DNA from: Caulobacteraceae bacterium
GTDB taxonomy: Bacteria; Pseudomonadota; Alphaproteobacteria; Caulobacterales; Caulobacteraceae
Length of the DNA: 12,660 bases
Assembly: GCA_947484535.1 (NCBI GenBank)
Contig: CANKPO010000015.1
Span: 1 to 12,660 of the forward strand
Reading direction: 5' to 3'
Below the pieces are notes generated by a model that worked only from the letters and a program-made list of their open reading frames with translations, searched no databases and was not told the DNA's origin. This document shows positions 1 to 7,166 of the stretch, one piece after another (position 1 is the stretch's first letter; every line of letters starts with the position of its first letter). A program made the translations under genes and the position numbers.

Positions 1-240
1 ATGTGGCGCCCAACCCTCTTGGTCTCTCGCGGGGTCGTGATCGGCTATGCCTATCCCTTTATGGACGACATGGCCTGGCGCATGCGCAGCGAAGAACAGA
101 CCCTTGAAAGGTACGAGGCCTATTCTGAGATCGTCCTTGGCACCGGTCCCAAGCCCGTCAACGACCCCAAGGCCTTTGATGCCAAGCAGGTCGTCGAAAA
201 TCTCGGCCCAAAGGTCATTCGGCCCGAGCCTAAGCCCTAA
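1..240 (+). CDS. C-terminal part of an unrecognised protein (5' end outside the window)
   Basis: An open frame runs from the first base to a TAA at 238-240 (79 codons visible). An ATG sits at position 1, but no upstream sequence is available, so this is probably an internal codon of a longer gene. The visible protein has one short hydrophobic stretch (about residues 6-21), then a charged region rich in Glu and Arg, and a Pro/Lys-rich tail ending PEPKP. I recognise no family and find no catalytic motif. The case for a real gene rests on codon use like the neighbours and on its stop overlapping the convergent hydrolase stop by a few bases, an arrangement seen again at 3067-3078. Function unknown. 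Confidence 0.6.
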   Translation: MWRPTLLVSRGVVIGYAYPFMDDMAWRMRSEEQTLERYEAYSEIVLGTGPKPVNDPKAFDAKQVVENLGPKVIRPEPKP

Positions 241-1298
241 GGGACGGGGAAGGCCTCGATAAAGGTGATCATGTCGGCGGCAATCTCTGGGCCGAAATCC
301 TCTTGGATATAGTGCCCGGCCCCATAGACCTTGTGCTCAATCCCCGGCAGGGACGCGCCGGGAATGCGGGTGCGATAGGCCCCACCCCGGTTCATGAAGG
401 TAAAGGGACATTGCGTGCCCCACAGGGTCAAGAACGGCTTGTGCCAGCCCTCGAGCACCTTCCAAGCGGCCTCATTGATCTCGCGTTCGGGGTCGTCCGT
501 CGTGATGGGCACCAGCATCGGGAACCGGCGCGGCCCGGCCATATAGCGCTCATCTGGGAAAGGGGCGTCATAGGCCGCTTTGGCCGCGTCCGACAGGGGC
601 GTGACACACCAGCCTGGAACGATTTTGGATGGCAAGAGCTCTGCCACCTCTTGGCTATAGACCCGCCAATCGAGGAAATAGGTCATGGATTTGCGGACGA
701 TCACGGCGGCAATCTTTTCGGGATTGATACGGTCATCCTCATCGACCGTCTCGCGCCAATCGATGCCGAACTGGGCCTTGAGGGTCTCAGGCGATAGGGG
801 TCCTTGAGGGCTCAGGCCCGGAAAGCCGGGACCGTGGCCGGGCAGGTCGGTATTGGACATGACCCCGCGCGAGCAGCGGGCCTCATTCTCGGCCAGTACC
901 CGACTGCCCAAAAGCCCGCCCCAGTCCTGACCAAAGACGGTCATACGCTTGAGATCGAGCTGCCGAACCAACTGATTGAGCCAGCCGACATGGGCGCTGT
1001 AGCTGTAACGGCTTTGGTCGGTGAACTTGTCCGAGCGGCCAAAGCCGATCAGGTCCGGCACAATGACCCGGTATCCCGCCGCCGCCAAAGGCCCGATCAT
1101 CTTGCGATAGAGATAGCCCCACATGGGCTGGCCATGGACCAAAAGCACCGTTTCGGTGGCATCGGCAGGCCCAGCATCGATATAGGCCATCCGCAAACCG
1201 GGCTCGACCTCCAGATAATGGGGTGCCCACGGATAGTCGGTGATGGCCGAAAAGCGCTCATCGGGCGTGCGCAAGATCTGAGGCGTGGTGCTGGTCAT
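237..1298 (-). CDS. Haloalkane dehalogenase-like alpha/beta hydrolase with altered catalytic acid position
   Basis: This 353-residue protein resembles haloalkane dehalogenase subfamily I (DhlA-like), cytoplasmic enzymes that cleave carbon-halogen bonds through an aspartyl ester. Seen, numbered from the chosen ATG: oxyanion segment HGQPMWGYLYRKM from residue 55 (DhlA has Glu where this has Gln), nucleophile elbow GQDWGG with Asp125 and halide-binding Trp126, a helical cap of about residues 150-285, and GHYIQED with His329. After strand 7 the family usually reads D-x-D-P, with the second Asp as catalytic acid; here it reads T-Q-C-P, so Cys297 occupies that place. Asp151 in NTDLP could substitute. 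The ATG at 1298 is preceded by AAGGGA at 5 nt; a GTG at 1322 would add eight residues. The family fold is clear. Dehalogenase activity is uncertain, and it may be a different hydrolase or an inactive relative. Confidence 0.85.
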   Translation of the reverse strand: MTSTTPQILRTPDERFSAITDYPWAPHYLEVEPGLRMAYIDAGPADATETVLLVHGQPMWGYLYRKMIGPLAAAGYRVIVPDLIGFGRSDKFTDQSRYSYSAHVGWLNQLVRQLDLKRMTVFGQDWGGLLGSRVLAENEARCSRGVMSNTDLPGHGPGFPGLSPQGPLSPETLKAQFGIDWRETVDEDDRINPEKIAAVIVRKSMTYFLDWRVYSQEVAELLPSKIVPGWCVTPLSDAAKAAYDAPFPDERYMAGPRRFPMLVPITTDDPEREINEAAWKVLEGWHKPFLTLWGTQCPFTFMNRGGAYRTRIPGASLPGIEHKVYGAGHYIQEDFGPEIAADMITFIEAFPVP

Positions 1299-1395
1299 GA
1301 CGATCCCTTTGGCCGGCGGCACCTCATTCTGCTGCGAGGTTCCTAACCGGCGGGCAAAGTCTAACGCGGCTTTGCTCCAGGTGACGAGGATAATC

Positions 1396-1429
1396 CAATA
1401 AAAAAGGCGCAGATCCGAAGACCTGCGCC
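1396..1429 (-). terminator. Rho-independent terminator of the HSD10-like gene
   Basis: Read on the - strand, a 10-bp stem (GGCGCAGGTC paired with GATCTGCGCC, one G-U pair) closed by a TTCG tetraloop occupies 1406-1429. A run of six T follows at 1400-1405. It lies about 25 bases beyond the stop of the dehydrogenase at 1453, so it should end that transcript before the hydrolase gene. The UUCG loop on a C-G closing pair is an exceptionally stable form. Confidence 0.9.
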
Positions 1430-1452
1430 CTTCTTATAAAAGTCCGTTTGGT

Positions 1453-2235
<783 letters not shown>

Positions 2236-2293
2236 TGGACGAGTTCCCTGTTGTTGCTTTTCATGATGAAGTCGTTGGTTCGACCTGATTAGG

Positions 2294-2322
2294 GATGTAC
2301 CGCTCATGGACGCAGAGTCCAA
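2294..2322 (-). promoter_or_regulatory. Possible promoter of the HSD10-like gene, with a GANTC site at -35
   Basis: On the - strand, TTGGAC (2317-2322) precedes GGTACATC (2294-2301). The second block matches 7 of 8 positions of the Caulobacter housekeeping -10 pattern GCTANAWC. Counting the -35 as seven bases, the spacing is 14, the upper end of the known range; the -35 itself matches only in TTG. A GAGTC (2315-2319) overlaps the -35. It lies about 60 bases before the start codon at 2235. This is a pattern match only. Confidence 0.35.
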
Positions 2323-2360
2323 GTCTGACGCAAGGGCACCTTGGCCGGTTGGTGTCATTT

Positions 2361-2389
2361 CTTCGCGAAGGGGCCCTATTCGAGGCCCC
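2361..2389. promoter_or_regulatory. Inverted repeats in the leader of the YhhN-family gene
   Basis: Two symmetric elements adjoin each other 30-58 bases before the + strand start at 2419. CTTCGCGAAG (2361-2370) is a perfect 10-bp palindrome. GGGGCC (2370-2375) can pair with GGCCCC (2384-2389) across an 8-base loop. No T-run follows, so this is not a standard terminator. It could be an operator or a leader hairpin; at this GC content a 6-bp stem can arise by chance. Confidence 0.25.
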
Positions 2390-2418
2390 CGCGCCCGCCT
2401 CATTTTAGGATCTTGCCC

Positions 2419-3078
2419 ATGATCACCGCCCTTTGGCTGGTTTCGGCCCTCAGCGCGCTGGCCTATGGGGCGTTCTGGGTCTTGGCTCCGGTCTCGCCCC
2501 TGCGCACCGTGATCAAGATGGTGCCGGTCGCCGCTCTGGCCCTGATCGCCTATTTGACCGGCCCTCAGCAGGGCGTGGCCCTACTGCTGCCCGCCGCCTT
2601 GGTGCTCTCAGCGGTCGGGGATGGGTTCTTGGCGGGGGACCCAAAGAAGTGGCTGCCTCTGGGTCTGGCCAGCTTTCTGGTCGCCCATCTGATCTATGTC
2701 GCCCTGTTCTGGAGCGCAGGCGAGCCGAGCGCCCTGTCGGAGCCCATCAGGCCTGTTTTGATTGCCGTGTCAGCACTGGGCGGCATGGGTATGCTCGCTT
2801 GGCTGTGGCCGCATCTGGGAGCGATGAGGTGGGCGGTCAGTGCCTATGTCGGCGCCATCGTGGCCATGTTGGCCACCGGCCTTCTACTGCCTTGGACCGC
2901 TTGGCCGGTGATGGTTGGGGCCTTGGCCTTCATGGCCTCGGACGCGATCCTTTCAGCGGACCTCTTTCGCAGCGCAAGGATTGCAGGATCGGAGCGAATG
3001 AGCGCCTATGCGATCTGGGCCCTTTACTATGGGGGTCAAGCCGCCATCGCCTTAGGTCTGATGCGGCTAGACCTCTAG
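2419..3078 (+). CDS. YhhN/TMEM86-family integral membrane protein (lysoplasmalogenase-like)
   Basis: A 219-residue, very hydrophobic protein with about eight predicted membrane helices, matching the YhhN family. Animal TMEM86 members hydrolyse the vinyl-ether bond of lysoplasmalogens, and some bacterial members have the same activity. Seen: the two family Asp sites in hydrophobic context, SAVGDGFLAGD (Asp68) and MASDAILSADLF (Asp175), plus the closing block YAIWALYYGGQAAIALG. AGGA at 2407-2410 lies 8 nt before the ATG at 2419, which is why this start is preferred over the open frame reaching back to 2341. The gene diverges from the HSD10-like gene, and its last 12 bases overlap the end of the convergent EamA gene. 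The family assignment is firm; the substrate in this organism is not known. Confidence 0.88.
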   Translation: MITALWLVSALSALAYGAFWVLAPVSPLRTVIKMVPVAALALIAYLTGPQQGVALLLPAALVLSAVGDGFLAGDPKKWLPLGLASFLVAHLIYVALFWSAGEPSALSEPIRPVLIAVSALGGMGMLAWLWPHLGAMRWAVSAYVGAIVAMLATGLLLPWTAWPVMVGALAFMASDAILSADLFRSARIAGSERMSAYAIWALYYGGQAAIALGLMRLDL

Positions 3079-4011
3079 CGCGACAGCTTCAGCCTTGGCC
3101 CTCTTGGCTTCGCGCTGTTCGTGCCAGGTGATGATCAGGGTCGAGCCGACCACGATGGCCGCCCCGACCATGGTCACGACGCTGGGAATATCGTGGAAAA
3201 AGGCAAGACCAAACAGGACCGCAAAGACTAGCCGCGTATAGTCGATGGGCGCCATAGCGCCCGCATCACCGATCTGCATGCCCTTGATGTAGCAGGCCTG
3301 GGTCACCACCCCTAGCACACCCATCCCCGCCAAAAGGGCCAGATCCATGGGACTGGGCCAACGCCAGACCAGCAAGGCCGGTGGCAAGGCAAAGACTAGG
3401 CCCAGCACTGCGGCCCAAGCCAAGAGGGTGATGGTCTTGTGATCGCGCGTCATGACCTTCATGCCAGTGATGGTCAGGGCAAAGAGGAAGGCCGAGGCCA
3501 GCGCCGCCAACTGCGGCATGGTAAAGCCACTATGGGCCGCCGCCTCCGGCTGAAGCATCACCAGCACCCCGCCAAAGCCGACAAGGCTGGCCCCGATGCG
3601 GAGCAGGCCCAGCTTCTCACGCAGCACAAAGGCGGCGAGCGGCACCAGCCAAAGGGTGCGGGTAAAGGATAGGGCATTGGCCTCGGCCAGCGGCAGCTTT
3701 TGCACCGAATAGAAGCCCAGGATCATGGCCACCACACCGGCGGCTGACCGAAACAGCATTATGCCCGGGCGACTGGTCGTAAAGGTGCCACGCCAATCCT
3801 TGATCATCATGGGGGCGAGCACGATCATGCTCGCCGCCTGACGATAGAAGGTCTGGAGAGAGGCCGGATAGTCGTCGCCAAGAAATTTGATCAGGGTGGT
3901 CATGGCCGTATAGGTCAGGGCCGAAACCAGCATCCACAGGGCCCCACGCACATTCGGCGCGAGACCCTCGGCCCAGCGGACCGCTCTCAATCTTGGCGAC
4001 AGGCCTATCAT
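3067..4011 (-). CDS. EamA-family (DMT superfamily) transporter
   Basis: A 314-residue inner-membrane protein with two EamA repeats (about residues 22-152 and 166-296), giving ten predicted helices, the normal arrangement for drug/metabolite transporters of the RhaT/YdcZ kind. Seen: helix 1 from about residue 22 (VRGALWMLVSALTYTAMTTL), the conserved end of repeat 1 (FTRTLWLVPLAAFVLREKLG, GFGGVLVMLQP), the repeat 2 counterpart (APIDYTRLVFAVLFGLAFFHD), and a short basic tail. The ATG at 4011 overlaps the TGA of the upstream SDR (ATGA), so translation is probably coupled; no well-spaced ribosome site of its own is visible. Family members export amino acids, nucleosides or small metabolites. The substrate cannot be read from sequence; the SDR partner suggests it might move a product or intermediate of that enzyme. 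Confidence 0.92.
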   Translation of the reverse strand: MIGLSPRLRAVRWAEGLAPNVRGALWMLVSALTYTAMTTLIKFLGDDYPASLQTFYRQAASMIVLAPMMIKDWRGTFTTSRPGIMLFRSAAGVVAMILGFYSVQKLPLAEANALSFTRTLWLVPLAAFVLREKLGLLRIGASLVGFGGVLVMLQPEAAAHSGFTMPQLAALASAFLFALTITGMKVMTRDHKTITLLAWAAVLGLVFALPPALLVWRWPSPMDLALLAGMGVLGVVTQACYIKGMQIGDAGAMAPIDYTRLVFAVLFGLAFFHDIPSVVTMVGAAIVVGSTLIITWHEQREAKRAKAEAVALEV

Positions 4012-4892
4012 CCCTGCTGTGCGGCCATGGCCAGACGCATCTGTTCGGCCTGCTCAGGCGTAATGCCAAGGGCGACCAGCAGGGGCGATGGCGCGCTCTT
4101 GTCCCAAGAACTGCGGCCACCAATGGTGATACCGCCATCGACGACCAGATGGGTGCCGCTGACAAAGGCCGAGGCATCGGAGGCCAGATAGAGGCAGGCC
4201 TTGGCAATATCATCCGGCATACCGCCCTTAGGCACAGGCTGGAAGTCTGGCGCGACCGAGGCGATCTGCGCGGCCATCTGATCGGCCACTTCACGCGGCA
4301 GACCGAAGGAGGCCCCAAAGATCGAGGTCGCGATCAGGCCGGGGCAGATGGCATTGACGCGGATCTTCTGCGGCGACAGCTCGGCTGCGGCGCACTTGGT
4401 CAGATGGATCACGGCGCACTTGGCGGTGGAATAGGCGAGCGGACCCCAGCCCGCCTGGAGGCCAGCGATAGAGGCCGTATTGACAATGGCCCCGCCGCCG
4501 CGCGCGCGCATCAAGGGAACGGCATGTTTCATGCCCAAGATAACCGAGCGAACCAAGAGGTTCTGGACACTGTCCCAAGCCTCTGCGGTCATGTCTTCAA
4601 CGCCATTTGGGGCGCCGCCCGACCCGGCATTGTTGAAGAGGATATCAAGGCCACCAAAGGCCTCTGCGGCCATATTGATCGCCTTAGCAATATCGGCCTC
4701 TTGGGTCACATCGCAGTGGACATAGCGCAGAAGGTCACCGAAACGGGCCTCAAGCATGGCGCCCTTTTCGTCCTGCAGGTCGGCGCAAACCACCTTCGCG
4801 CCCTCAGCGATAAAGAGCTCAACCGTGCCAAGGCCAATGCCGGAACAACCGCCCGTAATGACCGCAACCTTGCCGTTTAGTGATCCCGTCAT
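4008..4892 (-). CDS. Classical SDR oxidoreductase with C-terminal extension
   Basis: A 294-residue NAD(P)-dependent short-chain dehydrogenase. Seen: TGGCSGIG (13-20), Asp38 ending strand 2 (NAD preference), Asp61 in CDVT, NNAG (87-90), Ser141, Tyr154 and Lys158 (YSTAK), and the PGLIATS segment after strand 6. The helix-4 Asn of the usual tetrad is replaced: the expected V-N-L/V-x-G region reads LLVRSVILGMKHA, with Leu113 in its place. After the usual SDR end (VVDGGITIG) there are about 35 extra residues, including a charged segment with TPEQAEQMRLAM. The ATG at 4892 has AAGGA about 9 nt upstream. It overlaps the EamA transporter by 4 nt and starts 76 bases after tetR on the same strand. The substrate is unknown; relatives act on secondary alcohols, steroids and cyclic diols. 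Confidence 0.92.
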   Translation of the reverse strand: MTGSLNGKVAVITGGCSGIGLGTVELFIAEGAKVVCADLQDEKGAMLEARFGDLLRYVHCDVTQEADIAKAINMAAEAFGGLDILFNNAGSGGAPNGVEDMTAEAWDSVQNLLVRSVILGMKHAVPLMRARGGGAIVNTASIAGLQAGWGPLAYSTAKCAVIHLTKCAAAELSPQKIRVNAICPGLIATSIFGASFGLPREVADQMAAQIASVAPDFQPVPKGGMPDDIAKACLYLASDASAFVSGTHLVVDGGITIGGRSSWDKSAPSPLLVALGITPEQAEQMRLAMAAQQG

Positions 4893-4929
4893 GTCCTGAT
4901 CCTTCCCAATGTGATTATCTTATCGCTGT

Positions 4930-4956
4930 AAACCTAACGGCGCGGAAAACCTAGGT
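4930..4956. promoter_or_regulatory. AAACCTA direct repeat and ACCTAGGT palindrome before the SDR-EamA pair
   Basis: The 76-base gap between tetR and the SDR holds AAACCTAA (4930-4937) and AAACCTAG (4947-4954), starts 17 bases apart. The second lies within the 8-bp palindrome ACCTAGGT (4949-4956). An outer ACCTA/TAGGT pair is also possible. The position suits an operator or promoter element for the SDR-EamA pair. No convincing -35/-10 pair and no terminator for the tetR operon were found here. Confidence 0.25.
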
Positions 4957-4968
4957 GGCACGCACGCC

Positions 4969-5577
4969 TTAGGGGGCATAGGCCCTGAAAAATCGCTTGG
5001 CGACGGTTTGGGCCAGATGGGCAATCTGGTCTGGATCGGCATTGACCTCCATGCCCATGAGGGCGCGAAATTGCCGGTGGCCTGAGCACATGCCGGCAAA
5101 GAACTCCGCCGCTTCCATGGGGTCATCAACGGCCATCCGGCCCGCTTGGGTCTCTGCTGCCAGATAGTCGGCGATCAGGGCGCGGGTGGTGGCCGGTCCG
5201 GCTTCAAACACCGCCTTGGCCAGTTCCGGCATGGCCCCAGCGCCTTGAACCGTGACCCGAATAAGGGAATAGGCCCGAACATTGGAAACAATCTCGATCA
5301 AGGTCTGGGCCAGCGCCGTCAGGGTCTCGATCGGTTGCTCCGCAGCACCGGGGACACGCAAAGGGGCGGTGATGTGGGAGACGCGCCTGGCCACCAGCGC
5401 CTCAATCAGGGCCGTCTTGCACCCAAAGTGATTATAGATGGTCTGTTTGGACACGGCGGCACGGCGGGCAATGGCCTCAATCGACGCACCCAGCCCGCGT
5501 TCGCCCAGCACATCCGAGGCGGCATCGAGAATGGCCTCGCTCTTGACCTGATCGATCTGGCCCACCACGCGCGGCAT
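4969..5577 (-). CDS. TetR/AcrR-family transcriptional regulator of the efflux operon
   Basis: A 202-residue DNA-binding repressor of the TetR type. Seen: an N-terminal helix pair (EAILDAASDVLGERGLGASIEAIARRA) and the helix-turn-helix AAVSKQTIYNHFGCKTAL at about residues 40-57, which is textbook TetR. The rest is an all-helical ligand-binding and dimerisation domain (about 65-200) resembling the AefR-like C-terminal families. Its ATG overlaps the stop of the MFS pump by one base (TGATG), so it is the last gene of the emrA-emrB-tetR operon and is probably translated by coupling. Inference: it represses its own operon from the dyad element upstream of emrA and is released by a substrate of the pump. 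It might also act on the SDR-EamA pair just downstream. Confidence 0.93.
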   Translation of the reverse strand: MPRVVGQIDQVKSEAILDAASDVLGERGLGASIEAIARRAAVSKQTIYNHFGCKTALIEALVARRVSHITAPLRVPGAAEQPIETLTALAQTLIEIVSNVRAYSLIRVTVQGAGAMPELAKAVFEAGPATTRALIADYLAAETQAGRMAVDDPMEAAEFFAGMCSGHRQFRALMGMEVNADPDQIAHLAQTVAKRFFRAYAP

Positions 5578-7166
5578 CAGTGATCCTCTACCGGTTGGGC
5601 AACGAACATGTTAGGGGCGGGTCGGACGAAGAGGGCACCAAAGGCGGCGAAGAAGCAGCAAATGGCCAGGGCCGTAAAGGCATCACCATAGGCCAAGGTC
5701 GCAGCGTCTCTCATCAGCAGAGATTGGAGCACCTTGCGGCTGGCCGCAGCCGGGTCAGAGACCCCCATCTCGCTCATTTTCATGGCCATGCCCGAGAGCA
5801 TCTCTTGGCCCTTTTGACTGGCCACGGTCATGCGCGAAGACAATTCGTTCATGTGCAGTTTTGTCGAGGTGCTCAAGACCGTGGTCAGAACCGCCAATCC
5901 CATCGCTCCGCCGACATTGCGCGATAGGTTGACCAGACCCGAAGCGGTCTTGATCAGGTCCGGCGGCAGGGTCGCCATGGTCACGTTCTGGCTGGCGATC
6001 ATAGCGATCATGATCCCAGATCCTCGGAAGGCTTGGAGACTGGCCAGTTCCCAATAGCCCCATTGCGGGGTCACAGCATGTCCGAGCCAGAAGCCATAGC
6101 CAGCGCAGACAAACCCAAAGGCCAGCGGATAGCGCGGATCCATTAACCGAACCCAGCGGCCAAGGATCGGACCGGTCAAGAACATGGCCAGACCGCCAAC
6201 CACCATGGTGGTGCCAACCTCGCCCGACGAAAAGCCTCGGATCCGCCCCAAAAACAGAGGCAGCATATAGGTGCCCCCGAACAGACAGATGCCGGTGACA
6301 AAGGTCATCACGATGCCAACCGAAAAGTTCAGGTTCTGGAAGGCCCGCAGTTCGACAATGGGCTGTTTGTAGCTCAAGGACCGCCAGACAAAGATCGCGC
6401 CGCAGACGGCCCCCGTGACCGCCAGCAGCAGGATGAGATCATCCTCAAACCAGTTCTTCCGCGCGCCCTCTTCCAAGACAAATTGCGTGGCCATGAGGAA
6501 GACGCCCATAAAGGCCAGACCGATCCAATCAAAGCCCTTGGTCAGGGCCCGGTCGCCCTTGTCGAAATCGCCATAGCGGCTGACCAGATACAGGACCAGA
6601 AGGCCGGGGGGCACATTGATAAAGAACAGCCAACGCCAGTTCAGCCACTCGGTCAGATGTCCACCCAGAACAGGGCCGACCGTCGGGGCGAGGGTAATGA
6701 TCATCCCCATGATCACGCTGGACAACATCCGCTTCTCCGGCGGGAAGGCCGTGAAGGCCACGGCAAAGACCGTGGGGATCATGGCCCCGCCGACAAAACC
6801 TTGCAGGGCCCGCATCACAATCATAGTCTCGATGTTCGACGCCAAGCCCGTGGCGACGCTCATCACCACAAAGCCAAAGCAAGAGGCCAGATAGACCTTC
6901 TGAGTGCCCCAGATTCTGGACAGGTAAGTCGAGAGCGGGATCATCACGACCTCGGCCACCAGATAGGAGGTCTGGATCCAACTGACCTCGTCGGCGCTGG
7001 CACCAATGCCCGCTTGAATCTGAGGCAAGGACGAGGCCACGATCTGAATGTCGAGGACGGCCATGAACTGGCCAACCACCATCGCGCCAAACCCTAGAAA
7101 GAGCTTGACCCAGTCAACTGTGGCCGGAGCGCCGACGTCAGGCGCGGCTGCGCCGGTTTGGCTCAC
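5577..7166 (-). CDS. emrB: DHA2-family MFS drug exporter (EmrB/QacA type)
   Basis: A 529-residue inner-membrane proton-coupled antiporter with fourteen predicted helices, the size and layout of EmrB. Seen: motif D1 in helix 1 (LDIQIVASSLPQI, 38-50, with Asp39), WIQTSYLVAEVVMIPL in helix 2, a motif A-like loop (YLSRIWGTQKVY), RALQGFVGGAMIP in helix 4, motif C GMIITLAPTVGPVLGG (154-169), and WRWLFFINVPPG. A long soluble stretch near 440-490 (Met-rich and polar) precedes the last helix. The start is GTG at 7166, overlapping the TGA of the membrane fusion gene (GTGA). With the EmrA-like partner it should pump hydrophobic compounds through an outer-membrane channel, which is not encoded in this window. 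The symbol is by family; the substrate is unknown. Confidence 0.94.
   Translation of the reverse strand: MSQTGAAAPDVGAPATVDWVKLFLGFGAMVVGQFMAVLDIQIVASSLPQIQAGIGASADEVSWIQTSYLVAEVVMIPLSTYLSRIWGTQKVYLASCFGFVVMSVATGLASNIETMIVMRALQGFVGGAMIPTVFAVAFTAFPPEKRMLSSVIMGMIITLAPTVGPVLGGHLTEWLNWRWLFFINVPPGLLVLYLVSRYGDFDKGDRALTKGFDWIGLAFMGVFLMATQFVLEEGARKNWFEDDLILLLAVTGAVCGAIFVWRSLSYKQPIVELRAFQNLNFSVGIVMTFVTGICLFGGTYMLPLFLGRIRGFSSGEVGTTMVVGGLAMFLTGPILGRWVRLMDPRYPLAFGFVCAGYGFWLGHAVTPQWGYWELASLQAFRGSGIMIAMIASQNVTMATLPPDLIKTASGLVNLSRNVGGAMGLAVLTTVLSTSTKLHMNELSSRMTVASQKGQEMLSGMAMKMSEMGVSDPAAASRKVLQSLLMRDAATLAYGDAFTALAICCFFAAFGALFVRPAPNMFVAQPVEDH

Noticed and set aside
2236..2403. 56-codon upstream extension of the HSD10-like gene
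   Set aside because: The extension does not resemble the family, would cover the whole divergent promoter region, and an ATG with a ribosome site exists at 2235.
2433..3131. 232-codon + strand frame overlapping the YhhN-family gene
   Set aside because: It is an alternative frame of the same DNA; the YhhN frame has the helices, family motifs and ribosome site, while this one is Arg/Gly-rich without any motif.
3993..4880. 295-codon + strand open frame opposite the SDR gene
   Set aside because: It mirrors the SDR gene almost end to end, whose motifs are unmistakable. No ribosome site and no recognisable protein features.
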